Of a DNA stretch of 64,000 nucleotides, positions 7,955-16,729 are shown in pieces. This DNA comes from DASXRC01 sp036506795 (GTDB taxonomy: Bacteria > Actinomycetota > Actinomycetes > Mycobacteriales > Micromonosporaceae), in NCBI GenBank assembly GCA_036506795.1, contig DASXRC010000228.1, positions 88,699 to 152,698 on the forward strand. The letters run 5' to 3'. Each line of letters begins with the position of its first letter. Positions within the stretch are counted from its first letter, which is position 1. The position numbers and the translations under genes are program-made. A model generated the notes under the pieces. It worked only from the letters and a program-made list of their open reading frames with translations. It made no database searches and had not been told where the DNA came from.

Positions 7955-9186
7955 GGCCGTTCTCCGGTCAGCAGCGGCAGGGGTACGAGGGAAACGCGGT
8001 CACCCGGCGACCCCGACGTACGAGGTTCGATGACGGCGAAGCCGTCCGCCACGGTCAGGCCCCGCAGCATCGCGGAGCCGACGTGGCGGACGGGGTGTGC
8101 GCCGCCTTCCGGGTCGACCCGCACGAGGGCGAGATGAGTGTCCTCGCCGCGGCCGGGAATCTGGCCGGCGAGGGTGACCGTGGGCAGCGTCGGCAGCGGG
8201 CGGCCGTGCAGACCGGCGAGCAACGGGCCGACGAGCGAGACCAGGGCGACCACGGCCGACTGCGGATTCCCCGGCAGGCCGGCGAGGAACCGCGGGCGGC
8301 CCGACGGGCCCGGCACTAGGGCGAGCAGCATGGGGTACCCCGGTCTTACGCCGACCGTGTTCACGACGTACTCCGCGCCGAGCTCGGCGAGCGCGGGGTG
8401 CAGGTGATCGACCGGCCCGTCCATGGTGCCGCCGGTGGTGCAGACGAGATCGGCGTCCGCCAGCGCATCGCGGATCGCGGCGAGGTGGGCGTCCAGCGTG
8501 TCGCGAACGGGCTCACTGCCGGATTCCGGCTCGGTCACCGCGCCGAGGCGTCGCAGCCAGGCGGGAACGGCGGGCCCGAGCGCGTCCCGGACCCGCCCGG
8601 CGCCGGGCGGCCCGGCGGTGAGCAGTTCGTCGCCGAACACGCGCAGCGCCGCGAGCGGCGGCCGGCGCACCCACAGCCGGTCGTAGCCGCACGAGGCGGC
8701 CAGCCCGATCACGCCCGGCGTGACCGGGGTTCCGGCCGGCAGGAGCTCCTCGCCGCGAGCCGCCTCCTCGCCGGGCACCCGCCACTCCGGCTGGCTGCGC
8801 GCCGTACCGGTGACCCGCCCGTCGCCGGATGCGGTCGATTCCTCCACGCGGACGATGGCCGACGTGCCGACCGGCACCATCGCGCCGGTCGCGATCTCCA
8901 TCGCCGTGCCGTCGCCGGTCAGGTCGGGCGGGGTCCCTCCCGCGAGGACCCGGCCCACGACGCGCCACGGCGCTGGGCCACGCACCGCCCAGCCGTCCAC
9001 ACTGGACGTCGGGAAGGCGGGCAGATCGGTGAGGGTCAGCAGCGGCTCGGCGAGGGTAGTGCCGTCCGTCTCGGCCAGCGGCACGTCCTCCGGCTCCCGG
9101 GCCGCCGAGACGCCAGCGGCGTGCGCAAGGTCCCGGGCCCGCGCCCAGGCCACGGCGGTCGTCGGGGCGGCCGTCTCGGTGCTCAT
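7951..9186 (-). CDS. moeA: Molybdopterin molybdotransferase MoeA
   Basis: A 411-residue protein of normal family length. It contains domain I/II segments (FPTSSVDGWAVRG, EIATGAMVPVGTSAIVRVEE), the MPT-binding domain III with VCTTGGTMDGPVDHLHPAL and LPGNPQSAVVALVSL, and the C-terminal beta domain IV. It inserts molybdate into adenylylated molybdopterin. It lies 9 bp after mog and overlaps moaE by 4 bp. Confidence 0.93.
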   Translation of the reverse strand: MSTETAAPTTAVAWARARDLAHAAGVSAAREPEDVPLAETDGTTLAEPLLTLTDLPAFPTSSVDGWAVRGPAPWRVVGRVLAGGTPPDLTGDGTAMEIATGAMVPVGTSAIVRVEESTASGDGRVTGTARSQPEWRVPGEEAARGEELLPAGTPVTPGVIGLAASCGYDRLWVRRPPLAALRVFGDELLTAGPPGAGRVRDALGPAVPAWLRRLGAVTEPESGSEPVRDTLDAHLAAIRDALADADLVCTTGGTMDGPVDHLHPALAELGAEYVVNTVGVRPGYPMLLALVPGPSGRPRFLAGLPGNPQSAVVALVSLVGPLLAGLHGRPLPTLPTVTLAGQIPGRGEDTHLALVRVDPEGGAHPVRHVGSAMLRGLTVADGFAVIEPRTSGSPGDRVSLVPLPLLTGERP

Positions 9187-9195
9187 AACCGGAGC

Positions 9196-9708
9196 CTAGG
9201 CGGTGGAGCCGGCGGCGGCGCCGGTGCCTTCGGCGGCTCTGTGATCGCCTCCGCGCAGCTGATCCACGGCGTGCCGGAGGATCGGACCGAGCACGGCCAG
9301 GCCGTCCCGGGCACCACCCCGAGAACCCGGCAGGTTGACCACCAGGGTTCGCCCGGCCACCCCGGCCAGCCCGCGGGACAGCGCCGCGGTGGGCACCGCG
9401 TCCCGCCCGTACGCCCGAATCGCCTCCGCGATGCCGGGGATCTCGTAGGCGAGCACCGCGCGGGTGTGGTCGGGGGTGCGATCGGTCGGCGTGATTCCGG
9501 TGCCGCCGCTGGTGAGCACCACGTCGACGCCGGCCGAGATCGCGTCCCGCAGGGCCGCCGCGACCGGCTCCCCGTCCGGCACGACGATCGGGTCCGGGAC
9601 CTCGCAGCCCAGGTCGCGGAGGCCCTCGACGAGGAGCGGGCCGCTGGTGTCGGCGTACACCCCTGCGGCCGCCCGGTTGGACGCCACGATGACCCGTGCG
9701 CGGATCAT
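9196..9708 (-). CDS. mog: Molybdopterin adenylyltransferase, MogA/MoaB family
   Basis: A 170-residue protein with the MoCF-biosynthesis fold. The signature VVLTSGGTGITPTDRTPD and the later VVNLPGSRGGARDGLAVLGP are hallmark motifs for molybdopterin binding and adenylation. It overlaps moaC by 4 bp (ATGA) and precedes moeA, so adenylation and molybdate insertion are encoded side by side. Actinobacterial members are variously called MoaB or MogA; the naming is by family rather than by demonstrated activity. Confidence 0.9.
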   Translation of the reverse strand: MIRARVIVASNRAAAGVYADTSGPLLVEGLRDLGCEVPDPIVVPDGEPVAAALRDAISAGVDVVLTSGGTGITPTDRTPDHTRAVLAYEIPGIAEAIRAYGRDAVPTAALSRGLAGVAGRTLVVNLPGSRGGARDGLAVLGPILRHAVDQLRGGDHRAAEGTGAAAGSTA

Positions 9709-10187
9709 GCCGGCCGCACCCAGTCGCCGGTCTTGCCGCCCTCCTTGCGCAGCACGCGTACGCCCTCGATGAACGCCGCCGGATCCACCGCCTTGACCAT
9801 GTCGATGAGGGCGAGCCCGGCGGCGGCGACGGCCGTCATGGCCTCCATCTCGACGCCGGTCCGGTCCGCGGTAGTCGTCACGGCGGTGATCTCCACAGTC
9901 GTTTCGGTGAGGTCGAAATCGACGCTGACCGCGTGCAGGGCGATCGGGTGGCAGAGCGGCACGAGGTCCGGGGTCCGCTTCGCGCCCATGATCCCAGCGA
10001 TCCGTGCCACCGCCAGCGCGTCACCCTTGGGCAGGCCGTCGCGGCGCAGCAGCTCGATCACGTCGGACCTCGTGCGGACCACGCCCGCCGCCACGGCCCG
10101 GCGCACCGAGACCGCCTTGCCGGAGACGTCCACCATGCGGGCGGCACCCGCCGCGTCGACGTGGGTCAGCTGCTGCGGGTCGTTCAC
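9705..10187 (-). CDS. moaC: Cyclic pyranopterin monophosphate synthase MoaC
   Basis: A 160-residue protein with a GTG start and the usual MoaC sequence: LTHVDAAGAARMVDVSGKAV at the N-terminus, IPLCHPI-type segment LVPLCHPIALHAV, then TDRTGVEMEAMTAVAAAGL and DMVKAVD. It converts the MoaA product to cyclic pyranopterin monophosphate. It is the first gene of the moaC-mog-moeA-moaE operon. Only 24 bp separate it from the divergent permease gene, so their promoters must overlap. Confidence 0.94.
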   Translation of the reverse strand: MNDPQQLTHVDAAGAARMVDVSGKAVSVRRAVAAGVVRTRSDVIELLRRDGLPKGDALAVARIAGIMGAKRTPDLVPLCHPIALHAVSVDFDLTETTVEITAVTTTADRTGVEMEAMTAVAAAGLALIDMVKAVDPAAFIEGVRVLRKEGGKTGDWVRPA

Positions 10188-10211
10188 ACGGTGAGCCTAT
10201 ATTCGACCCCG

Positions 10212-10934
10212 ATGTCCGTGCTCCTCGCCGCCTTCGTCATCGTCCTGCTCGCCGCCGCCACCCAGGCGACCACCGGATTCGGGTTCGCGCTTGTCGCCGT
10301 GCCGCTGCTCGCGACGGCGACCGACGCCCGTACCGCGATCGTGACCGTGTCTCTGATCGGCCTGGTGCTGACCGTGATGATCGCGCTGCGCGAGCGGGCG
10401 CACGTCCGCTGGCGCCCCGTCGCCGGTCTGCTCGCCGCGACAGCGCTCGGCATGCCGGCGGGCCTGCTCGTCCTGGCGGTGGCGCCGGAAAGGCTGCTCG
10501 CCGTCCTGATCGCGATCGTCGTGCTGGGCTGCACCGCGATGGTGTGGCGGGGCGTGCGCCTCCGCACCGGACCGGGGACGGTCGCGGGGGTCGGCATGGT
10601 TGCCGGCGTGCTCGCGACCGCGACGGGCGTCAACGGCCCGCCTGTCGCGGCCGCGTTCCGCGGAATGGGCTTCGACCCGCGCACCTTTCGGGCGAGCCTC
10701 GCCGCGTTCTTCGTCGGCAGCGGCGTCGCTGGCCTGGTCGGCCTGGGATTGACCGGACAGATTCACGCCAGCGCAATTGCACTCGCCGCGGCGGGCGTGC
10801 CCGGCGTGGCGCTCGGTTGGTGGGCGGGTAATTGGGCCTTCGCACGGATGGACCCAGACCGGTTCCGTCGGAGCGTGCTGTACGCGCTGATCGGCACGTC
10901 CATCGTGACGTTGGTGCGGACCGCGGTCGGGTGA
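10212..10934 (+). CDS. TauE/SafE-family permease
   Basis: A 240-residue protein with about eight hydrophobic segments arranged as two similar halves. The first repeat begins with QATTGFGFALVAVPLL and the second with GVLATATGVNGPPVAA, the duplicated (G)xGxGxG(L/P) pattern of the TauE/SafE sulfite/organosulfonate exporter family. The ATG lies 24 bp from divergent moaC. The substrate is not predictable. Oxyanion export would fit the molybdopterin neighbourhood, but that is only inference. Confidence 0.8.
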   Translation: MSVLLAAFVIVLLAAATQATTGFGFALVAVPLLATATDARTAIVTVSLIGLVLTVMIALRERAHVRWRPVAGLLAATALGMPAGLLVLAVAPERLLAVLIAIVVLGCTAMVWRGVRLRTGPGTVAGVGMVAGVLATATGVNGPPVAAAFRGMGFDPRTFRASLAAFFVGSGVAGLVGLGLTGQIHASAIALAAAGVPGVALGWWAGNWAFARMDPDRFRRSVLYALIGTSIVTLVRTAVG

Positions 10935-11221
10935 GCTGAACGTGGCACTTCAGGTGTGCGTTTAACTATTGTGGTCGCGCAGAACACGGACAGGCGGTGC
11001 GTGGCCGAGTTCGGGATAACGCGCGAAGCTGACTGCGTTTGGCCCCACCGTTTAGTGGTAACGGAAAAACCGCACCCATCGGGCGCGTTGAGCGCGCTAC
11101 GTTGCCGAATGCGGACTCCGAGTGACAAAATATTTCTGAGTTGTCGAATCGTGAAGATATGGACAGCTATCGGTACGAAGCCCGCGGCTGGGCACGTACG
11201 CTCCTTCTCGTCGCACAACAC

Positions 11222-11348
11222 GAGGTCTCGATGAGACCTCTGAGTCAAAACCCGACGAGGAGACCGAAATGCGTAGCCACGAGTGGGGCTGATCGACCCT
11301 GACAGGCGGTTGAATACCGCTTAGGCTTGCGAGCACGTCCTTTCGCAA
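11222..11348 (+). promoter_or_regulatory. Structured 5' leader with three hairpins
   Basis: Three inverted repeats lie in series before the GGDEF-EAL start. The first is GAGGTCTC/GAGACCTC with a 3-base loop (11222-11240). The second is AGGCGGT/ACCGCTT with a 5-base loop (11304-11322, one G-T pair). The third is TTGCGA/TCGCAA with a 10-base loop (11327-11348). A 7-codon uORF sits between the first and second. No match to a known c-di-GMP riboswitch core was seen. Confidence 0.45.
11269..11292 (+). CDS. Putative leader peptide uORF (MRSHEWG)
   Basis: ATG followed by six sense codons and TGA. A GAGGAG ribosome site at 11257-11262 is spaced exactly 6 bases before the ATG, better than that of the downstream gene. 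It lies 80 bp before the TTG start of the GGDEF-EAL gene, between two hairpins. Translation is not proven and the peptide is too short for homology. Confidence 0.3.
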   Translation: MRSHEWG

Positions 11349-11372
11349 CCGGACGTTCGGTGAGGACTGACG

Positions 11373-13901
11373 TTGGCTCGCGGTACGTACGGCGACGCGA
11401 CCGACCGGCGCTTGCGGCTGCTGGTCGGTCTTGTCGTGTCGCTCGCGACGCCCGCCGTTGTGCTCGCGGCCGCGGCGACGATGACCCTTGACGTGCCCCA
11501 GCGGGCCTCGCTCGCCACCATCGGAGCGTTGGTGTTCCTGATCGTGGTGGCGCGGCTCGCCGTCGTCAACGTGCGCATCCGCTCGAATCAGCACGGCACG
11601 GCATGGACCGACGCCGCGATTCTCATCGCGCTCGCGGTGGCGCCGGCGTCCTGGGTGGTGCTGTGCACCGCGGTCGGCAGCGCCGTGGCGTCGTTGATCC
11701 TTCGCCTGTCTCCCGAGAAGGCCGTCTTCGGCATCGCCAAGAGCGTCCTCTTGGCGACCACCGGCGCTCTCGTCGTCATACCGCTCGGTGCGACCGCCCG
11801 CATCGATCACCCGCTGGATCACGTCGGCGCGCTCATCGTCGCGTACCTGGCGATGAACGTCGTGGATGAGGTCTTATCCGTCCCGATCATCGCGATCGCC
11901 ACGCGTACGAAGATCCGCGACCGGTTCGTGGCGCATCCGGAGATCCGCATCGTCTCCCTCATCGCCCGCTTCGTGGTCAGCGCCGTCGCGCTCGCGCTGC
12001 TCGAGGCCGACGGACGCCTGGTCGTGGCGGTACCGCCCATCGTGCTCTGCCTCCACCTGTGGTACTCGAACCGGCTCCGCTCCGGAGCCGAGCGCGAGGC
12101 GTGGGAGCAGCTGGCCACGGCCACGGACGCGCTCAACGACGTCAACCTCGACCACGTGCTGCACGCGGCCACCAAGAGCGCCGCGGCCCTCTTCTCCGCG
12201 GACGAAGTCGAGGTCGAAATCTGGCTGGAGGGACGTCGGCGGCTGGTCCGTGGAGACGGTCAGGACATCCTGTACGACGGCCGGCCCGACCACGCCCCGA
12301 CCGACGTGACCAAGGCGATGGCGGTCGCCCTCGAGGGCTACGAGGGCGCGGACGACATCGGCGTACTGCGACTGCGGTTCCGCGCCTCGATCATGCTCTC
12401 CGAGCGTGAGCTCTACACCTTGAGGACCTTTGCCTCCGCGCTGTGCACCGCGATCCGCAACGCCTCCGCGTACGCCGAGCTGGAGCGCGTCGCCGGCGAG
12501 CACGCGCACGCGGCCGCCCACGACTCGCTGACCGGCCTGCCCAACCGCAGACGGCTCCTTGATCACGGCGCCGATCTGCTCAGCTGTCGGCACGCGGACG
12601 GCGTAGTGGCCCTGCTGCTGATCGATCTCAACCACTTCAAGGAGGTCAACGACACGCTCGGGCACGCGGCCGGAGATCAGGTTCTGATCGCGATCGCCGA
12701 CCGGCTGCGTGCCGTGGCCGGGCCGGGCGACCTGGTGGCCAGGCTCGGCGGTGACGAGTTCGCGGTGCTGTACGCGGGGCTGCCCGCGCCCGCGATAGCG
12801 GCACACCGGGCGGAGCAGGCGCTCACCGGGCTGTTCGACCCCATCGAGATCGACGGCATGCGCATCAGTATCGAGGCGAGCGGTGGCATCGCGGTCGCAC
12901 CGGGCGCCGGCGGGGTAGTCGAGCTGCTCCGGCGCGCCGACGTGGCCATGTACCAGGCGAAGCGTTCCGGTCAGCGGATCGCGCTGTACGCACGCGCCCG
13001 GGATACCGCCGACGTAGGCCGGCTGGCGCTCGGCGGCGACCTGCCTCGGGCGGTCGCGGAGCACGAGTTCACGGTCAACTTCCAGCCGATTGTCGACCTG
13101 GCCAGCGGCGAGGTGATCGCGGCCGAGGCGCTGGCCCGGTGGCACCACCCGGACCGCGGCGACCTGGATCCGCGGCGTTTCCTGGACGCGGTCGAGCGGT
13201 CCGGTCTGCTGCCGGCGTTCGCGGACGCGGTGCTCGAGCAGGCACTGGTCGCGGCCGTCACCTGGCGAGACGCCGGGTTCGACCTGCCGGTGGCGGTCAA
13301 CGTGTCCCCGCGTAGCCTGCTCGATCCGCGCTTCCCGAGCAGCGTTGCGGCGCGCCTGCGGGCCCACAACCTCCCCGCCGACCGGCTCTTCCTGGAGCTC
13401 ACCGAGACGCTCACGATCAGCCAGCTCGAGGTCGTCGACCGGGTCCTCGGCCAGCTCCGCGACGAGGGCGTCCGGCTCGCGCTGGACGACTTCGGCACGG
13501 GCTACTCGTCGCTGTCCGTGCTCTCCCGAGTCCCGGTGCACGAGCTGAAGATCGACCGTGCGTTCATCGGAACGATGGAGTCGTCCGCCGAGGCGGCGGC
13601 GGTCGTACGCTCCACCGTCGAGCTCGCCCGCAGCCTCGACCTCGTGGTCGTCGCCGAGGGCGTCGAGAGCGAACCGCAGCGCCGCACACTGTGGGAGCTC
13701 GGCTGCGGCGCCGGCCAGGGTCACCTGTTCGCCCGGCCGATGCCCGAGGCCCGGCTGCTCGCCGCGCTCCACCGCGGCACCGGCGGACGGCCGGGGACGT
13801 TCGCGCCGGCACTGCACGAGGACGGTGCCGTCGTCCGGATCCCCAAGCGGCGCGCGGTCGGGCGTAGCCGCGAGGAGCGTCTGCCGGATCTGCCCGCGTG
13901 A
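11373..13901 (+). CDS. Membrane-anchored GGDEF-EAL protein (c-di-GMP turnover)
   Basis: An 842-residue protein. The first ~230 residues contain about six membrane helices; a linker/GAF-like region follows. The GGDEF domain starts at HDSLTGLPNRR (~383) with an intact GGDEF at ~459-463. The usual inhibitory-site arginine is missing (GPGD instead of RxxD). The EAL domain has EAL at ~585, a DDFGTG motif and VAEGVE, so both catalytic signatures look competent. It probably makes and/or degrades c-di-GMP at the membrane. The TTG start is chosen because GAGGA lies a few bases upstream and later starts would cut the first helix. It overlaps the next gene by 4 bp. Confidence 0.88.
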   Translation: MARGTYGDATDRRLRLLVGLVVSLATPAVVLAAAATMTLDVPQRASLATIGALVFLIVVARLAVVNVRIRSNQHGTAWTDAAILIALAVAPASWVVLCTAVGSAVASLILRLSPEKAVFGIAKSVLLATTGALVVIPLGATARIDHPLDHVGALIVAYLAMNVVDEVLSVPIIAIATRTKIRDRFVAHPEIRIVSLIARFVVSAVALALLEADGRLVVAVPPIVLCLHLWYSNRLRSGAEREAWEQLATATDALNDVNLDHVLHAATKSAAALFSADEVEVEIWLEGRRRLVRGDGQDILYDGRPDHAPTDVTKAMAVALEGYEGADDIGVLRLRFRASIMLSERELYTLRTFASALCTAIRNASAYAELERVAGEHAHAAAHDSLTGLPNRRRLLDHGADLLSCRHADGVVALLLIDLNHFKEVNDTLGHAAGDQVLIAIADRLRAVAGPGDLVARLGGDEFAVLYAGLPAPAIAAHRAEQALTGLFDPIEIDGMRISIEASGGIAVAPGAGGVVELLRRADVAMYQAKRSGQRIALYARARDTADVGRLALGGDLPRAVAEHEFTVNFQPIVDLASGEVIAAEALARWHHPDRGDLDPRRFLDAVERSGLLPAFADAVLEQALVAAVTWRDAGFDLPVAVNVSPRSLLDPRFPSSVAARLRAHNLPADRLFLELTETLTISQLEVVDRVLGQLRDEGVRLALDDFGTGYSSLSVLSRVPVHELKIDRAFIGTMESSAEAAAVVRSTVELARSLDLVVVAEGVESEPQRRTLWELGCGAGQGHLFARPMPEARLLAALHRGTGGRPGTFAPALHEDGAVVRIPKRRAVGRSREERLPDLPA

Positions 13902-15202
13902 TCTCTCGTGCACCGGGGCCGGCCTCGCGGCGCTGGGCCGCGATCGACGGCGCGGCGGGTGGCCTCGCCGCCGACCTCGCCCTCTACGGGCTGTCGGCCG
14001 CGTTTGCCGCGATCACCGCGGGCACGTCGACGCTCGCACCCCACCGGGCGTGGGGCGCGATCGCCTGGATCGGGTACGCGGCGGCGGCCGTCATCGTCGT
14101 GGGCCAGCTCATCGCGCGGCGCCGGGCCATCGCCTCCGTTCCTGCGGGTACGCCGGCGCGAGCCACCCTGACCGTCCTGGCCTGGGCGGCGACCGCGCTG
14201 CTGCCGATGCTGATCCAAGCGATCCAGCGCGCCGGTGGCCGCACCGACCGGGCGCAGGAAGAGGTTATGGTCATCGAGGACGGTGGAGCGCGGCTGCTCC
14301 ACCACGGGACGCCGTACCTCGGACACGACGCGATCGCCGCGCTGCCCGGATCCGAGCGGCTGCTGGGCTACCTGCCGTACCAGCCGGGCATGGCACTGTT
14401 CGGCCTGCCCAGGGCGCTGTTCGGCACCGCCTGGTGGACGGACGCCCGGTCCTGGTTCACGGTGGTGACCGCGGTCGCACTCGCCCTCTCGGTCGGGGTG
14501 CTGCGACCATTCGTGTCGCGGGCCGTCCTGGTGCGCGCGGTACAGGCCGCCACCGTCCTGCCGCTGTGCGCGCTGACGCTCGCCACCGGTGGCGACGATC
14601 TTCCGGTGCTCGCGCTGTGCCTGCTCGCGCTCGCGCTGTGCGCCCGCTCCCGGTTCGGTGCGGCCGGGCTAGCCGTGGGAGTCGCGGGCGCGCTCAAGCT
14701 CTTCGCCTGGCCGGTGGCGCTGGTGCTGCTCGCCCACGCGGCTCGGCGGCGGGGGTGGCCCGGGGCCGCGACGTTCGCGGCCGGCGCGCTCGGCCTCCCC
14801 ATCGCTGCAATCGTGCCGGCCGGGCTGGTGGACCCCGACGCCGCCGTGGAGAACGTGGTGCGCTTCCCGCTCGGTCGCGGCCTGGTCGCAAGTCCCGCCC
14901 AATCCCCATTTCCGGGCCACGCGATCGCGACCGGGCTGCCCGACGGGCGGGTGCTCGCCGGGGCGCTACTGGTCGCCGCGGGGCTGGTCATCGGGGTGGC
15001 GCTCGTGCGCTGGCCGCCGCGCACCGCCGCGTCGGCCGCCGTGTTCTGCGCGTACGGCCTGCTCGCCGCCATCCTGCTGACACCGTCTTCCCGGTTCGGG
15101 TACCTGCTCTACCCGGTGGCCTTTCTGGCCTGGGCGCCGGCACTGCGCGTACCTAATCCGGGGACCGGGCCGGCGGCCGGCGTTCGAATCGCGTACACCT
15201 AA
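13898..15202 (+). CDS. Polyprenyl-phosphate-sugar-type GT-C membrane protein (GT87/DUF2029-like)
   Basis: A 434-residue multi-pass membrane protein (about ten to eleven helices). A loop after the third helix contains conserved-looking YLPYQPGMALFGLPRAL, and a later segment GVAGALKLFAWPVALVLLAH resembles the GT87 'AxxxK..P' helix motif. GT87 proteins are mannosyl or arabinosyl transferases using polyprenyl-phosphate sugars on the outer face of the membrane. The start GTG overlaps the stop of the GGDEF-EAL gene (GTGA), implying co-translation. The family call is by general features and is less certain than for the other GT87 protein in the window. Confidence 0.6.
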   Translation: MISRAPGPASRRWAAIDGAAGGLAADLALYGLSAAFAAITAGTSTLAPHRAWGAIAWIGYAAAAVIVVGQLIARRRAIASVPAGTPARATLTVLAWAATALLPMLIQAIQRAGGRTDRAQEEVMVIEDGGARLLHHGTPYLGHDAIAALPGSERLLGYLPYQPGMALFGLPRALFGTAWWTDARSWFTVVTAVALALSVGVLRPFVSRAVLVRAVQAATVLPLCALTLATGGDDLPVLALCLLALALCARSRFGAAGLAVGVAGALKLFAWPVALVLLAHAARRRGWPGAATFAAGALGLPIAAIVPAGLVDPDAAVENVVRFPLGRGLVASPAQSPFPGHAIATGLPDGRVLAGALLVAAGLVIGVALVRWPPRTAASAAVFCAYGLLAAILLTPSSRFGYLLYPVAFLAWAPALRVPNPGTGPAAGVRIAYT

Positions 15203-15205
15203 GGG

Positions 15206-15853
15206 GTGACCCGGGGCTACCGCGACCGCGCCGACGCCGGTCGTGTGCTCGCCGAGCGCCTCACCGATTACGCCGGCCGCGCCGACGTGGTCGTGCTCGG
15301 CCTGGTCCGGGGTGGCGTACCGGTGGCGGCGGCGGTGGCGCAGCGGCTGCGCGTACCGCTGGATGTGCTCGTCGTCCGCAAGCTCGGCGTGCCGTGGGCC
15401 CCGGAGGTCGCCTTCGGAGCGCTGGGTCCCGACGGCGTCCGCGTGCTGAACCCCGATATCGCGTACCGGCTCGAGCCCGCGCAGATCAACGAGGTCACCG
15501 ACGTCGAGGCGGTCGAGCTGCGGCGTCGCGAGGAACGCTACCGGGCGGGACGAGGGCCGCTCGAGCTCGCCGGCCGCACCGCGATCGTCGCGGACGACGG
15601 GCTGGCCACCGGCGCCACGGCCCGAGCCGCGGTCGCGGTCGCGCGCCGGATGGGCGCGGAGCGTGTCGTGGTCGCGGTCCCAGTGGGCGCGCCCGACGCG
15701 TACCTCGCTGTCTCGCGCACGGCGGACGAAGTCGTGTGCCCGCTCACGCCGCCCGACTTCGGCGCAGTCAGCCGATACTACGGCGACTTCCATCAGGTGA
15801 CCGACGCCGAGGTGACCGAGCTGCTCGCCAGCGCGCGCGACCCCGCGGGCTGA
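15206..15853 (+). CDS. Phosphoribosyltransferase-domain protein
   Basis: A 215-residue protein with the type I PRTase fold. The PRPP-binding loop reads AIVADDGLATGATARAAV, with the two acidic residues of the family. An N-terminal GLVRGGVPVAAAVA segment and the VRKLGVPWAPEVAFGAL hood region are also present. It is similar to stand-alone actinobacterial phosphoribosyltransferases often encoded near hydrolases or Dps/usp genes. The base substrate is unknown. The GTG start is 3 bp after the previous stop, so it is likely in the same operon. Confidence 0.8.
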   Translation: MTRGYRDRADAGRVLAERLTDYAGRADVVVLGLVRGGVPVAAAVAQRLRVPLDVLVVRKLGVPWAPEVAFGALGPDGVRVLNPDIAYRLEPAQINEVTDVEAVELRRREERYRAGRGPLELAGRTAIVADDGLATGATARAAVAVARRMGAERVVVAVPVGAPDAYLAVSRTADEVVCPLTPPDFGAVSRYYGDFHQVTDAEVTELLASARDPAG

Positions 15854-15903
15854 CGGTCCCGACCGGGGCTGCACGAGGCTGCCGTCGATGTGACCATCGA
15901 GAG

Positions 15904-16581
15904 GTGCGGCCGACCTACGAGACCGCCTCTGCGGGAGTGCGTGGCGCGTACGGCGGCGTCACCGAGTTCGCGACCGGGCTGACCGACGACGACCTGATGC
16001 GGCCGTCCCGGTGCCGCGGCTGGGCCGTCGCGGACGTCCTCTTCCACCTGCTCTGCGACGCGCAGCGCGCGTTGGTAGCGCTGGCCACCCCGGCGGCCGG
16101 CCCGCCGGATGTGGACCACGTCAGCTACTGGGCATCGTTCCAGCCCGGCCGGCCCGGAGCCGCGGGGCACGCCTGGTGGGTGCGGCGTTCGGCGGCCGCG
16201 TTCGAGCGGCCGTCCGGCATCGTCGGAGTGTGGCGGGAGACGGCGCCCGCCGCGGCACGCGCTGCGGCGCTCGCAAACCCGGACGGCTACGTGGCCACCC
16301 AGGGGCACGTCCTGGCAGTGCCGGACTTCCTCGCGACGCTCGTCACCGAGGCCGTCGTACACCACCTCGACATGGCGGTCGACATGCCCGGGGCGAAGCC
16401 ACCGAGCCGGGAGGCGCTCGGCGTGGCTCTGTGCACGATGGACGGTCTGCTCGACGGCGGCCGGCCGGGGCTCTGGACGCCCGAGGACTACCTGCTCAAG
16501 GCGACCGGACGGGTGGAGCTCGACGAACGGGACCGCGCGGCGCTCGGCGACGTCGCCGACCGCTTCCCGCTGCTCGGCTGA
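15904..16581 (+). CDS. Maleylpyruvate isomerase N-terminal/DinB-like domain protein
   Basis: A 225-residue protein. The N-terminal helix pair contains WAVADVLFHLLCDAQRAL, and a second metal-ligand helix contains EAVVHHLDMAVDMP. These histidine and acidic positions resemble the mycothiol-dependent maleylpyruvate isomerase/DinB four-helix fold. Such proteins are often mycothiol S-transferases, a fitting role for an actinobacterium. The GTG start at 15904 has only a weak ribosome site and no better in-frame start was found. It follows the PRTase gene by 50 bp. Confidence 0.7.
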   Translation: MRPTYETASAGVRGAYGGVTEFATGLTDDDLMRPSRCRGWAVADVLFHLLCDAQRALVALATPAAGPPDVDHVSYWASFQPGRPGAAGHAWWVRRSAAAFERPSGIVGVWRETAPAAARAAALANPDGYVATQGHVLAVPDFLATLVTEAVVHHLDMAVDMPGAKPPSREALGVALCTMDGLLDGGRPGLWTPEDYLLKATGRVELDERDRAALGDVADRFPLLG

Positions 16582-16729
16582 CCCGGCGAGCCGGCCCGCC
16601 ACTTTGGTGGGCACACCGAGGCGCGCACCACCCGGCAGCACCTGCTGCATGGGCGTGGCCGACCGGCTGGCAGTCAAATGCAGGTCGACTGTGAAGTAGC
16701 GGCTTCGGGACGGAATCAGTGGCGCGGAG
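16582..16729. other. Intergenic, no gene seen
   Basis: About 150 bp between the convergent DinB-like gene and the broken lipoprotein gene. No clear hairpin terminator or ORF was recognised. Confidence 0.5.

Larger units (their letters stand above)
10935..11372. other. Long intergenic region before the GGDEF-EAL gene
   Basis: About 440 bp, with less GC-rich patches (for example around 10965 and 11050-11170), unlike the genes on both sides. The last 150 bp hold a structured leader and a short upstream ORF described separately. Short open frames elsewhere in the region lack ribosome sites and coding character. No promoter could be fixed. Confidence 0.6.

Noticed and set aside
11221..11371. Known c-di-GMP-I/II riboswitch before the GGDEF-EAL gene
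   Set aside because: None of the conserved core words could be found; only an unclassified structured leader is supported.
11874..13913. 679-codon minus-strand frame opposite the GGDEF-EAL gene
   Set aside because: It mirrors the real gene and has no recognisable motif or ribosome site.
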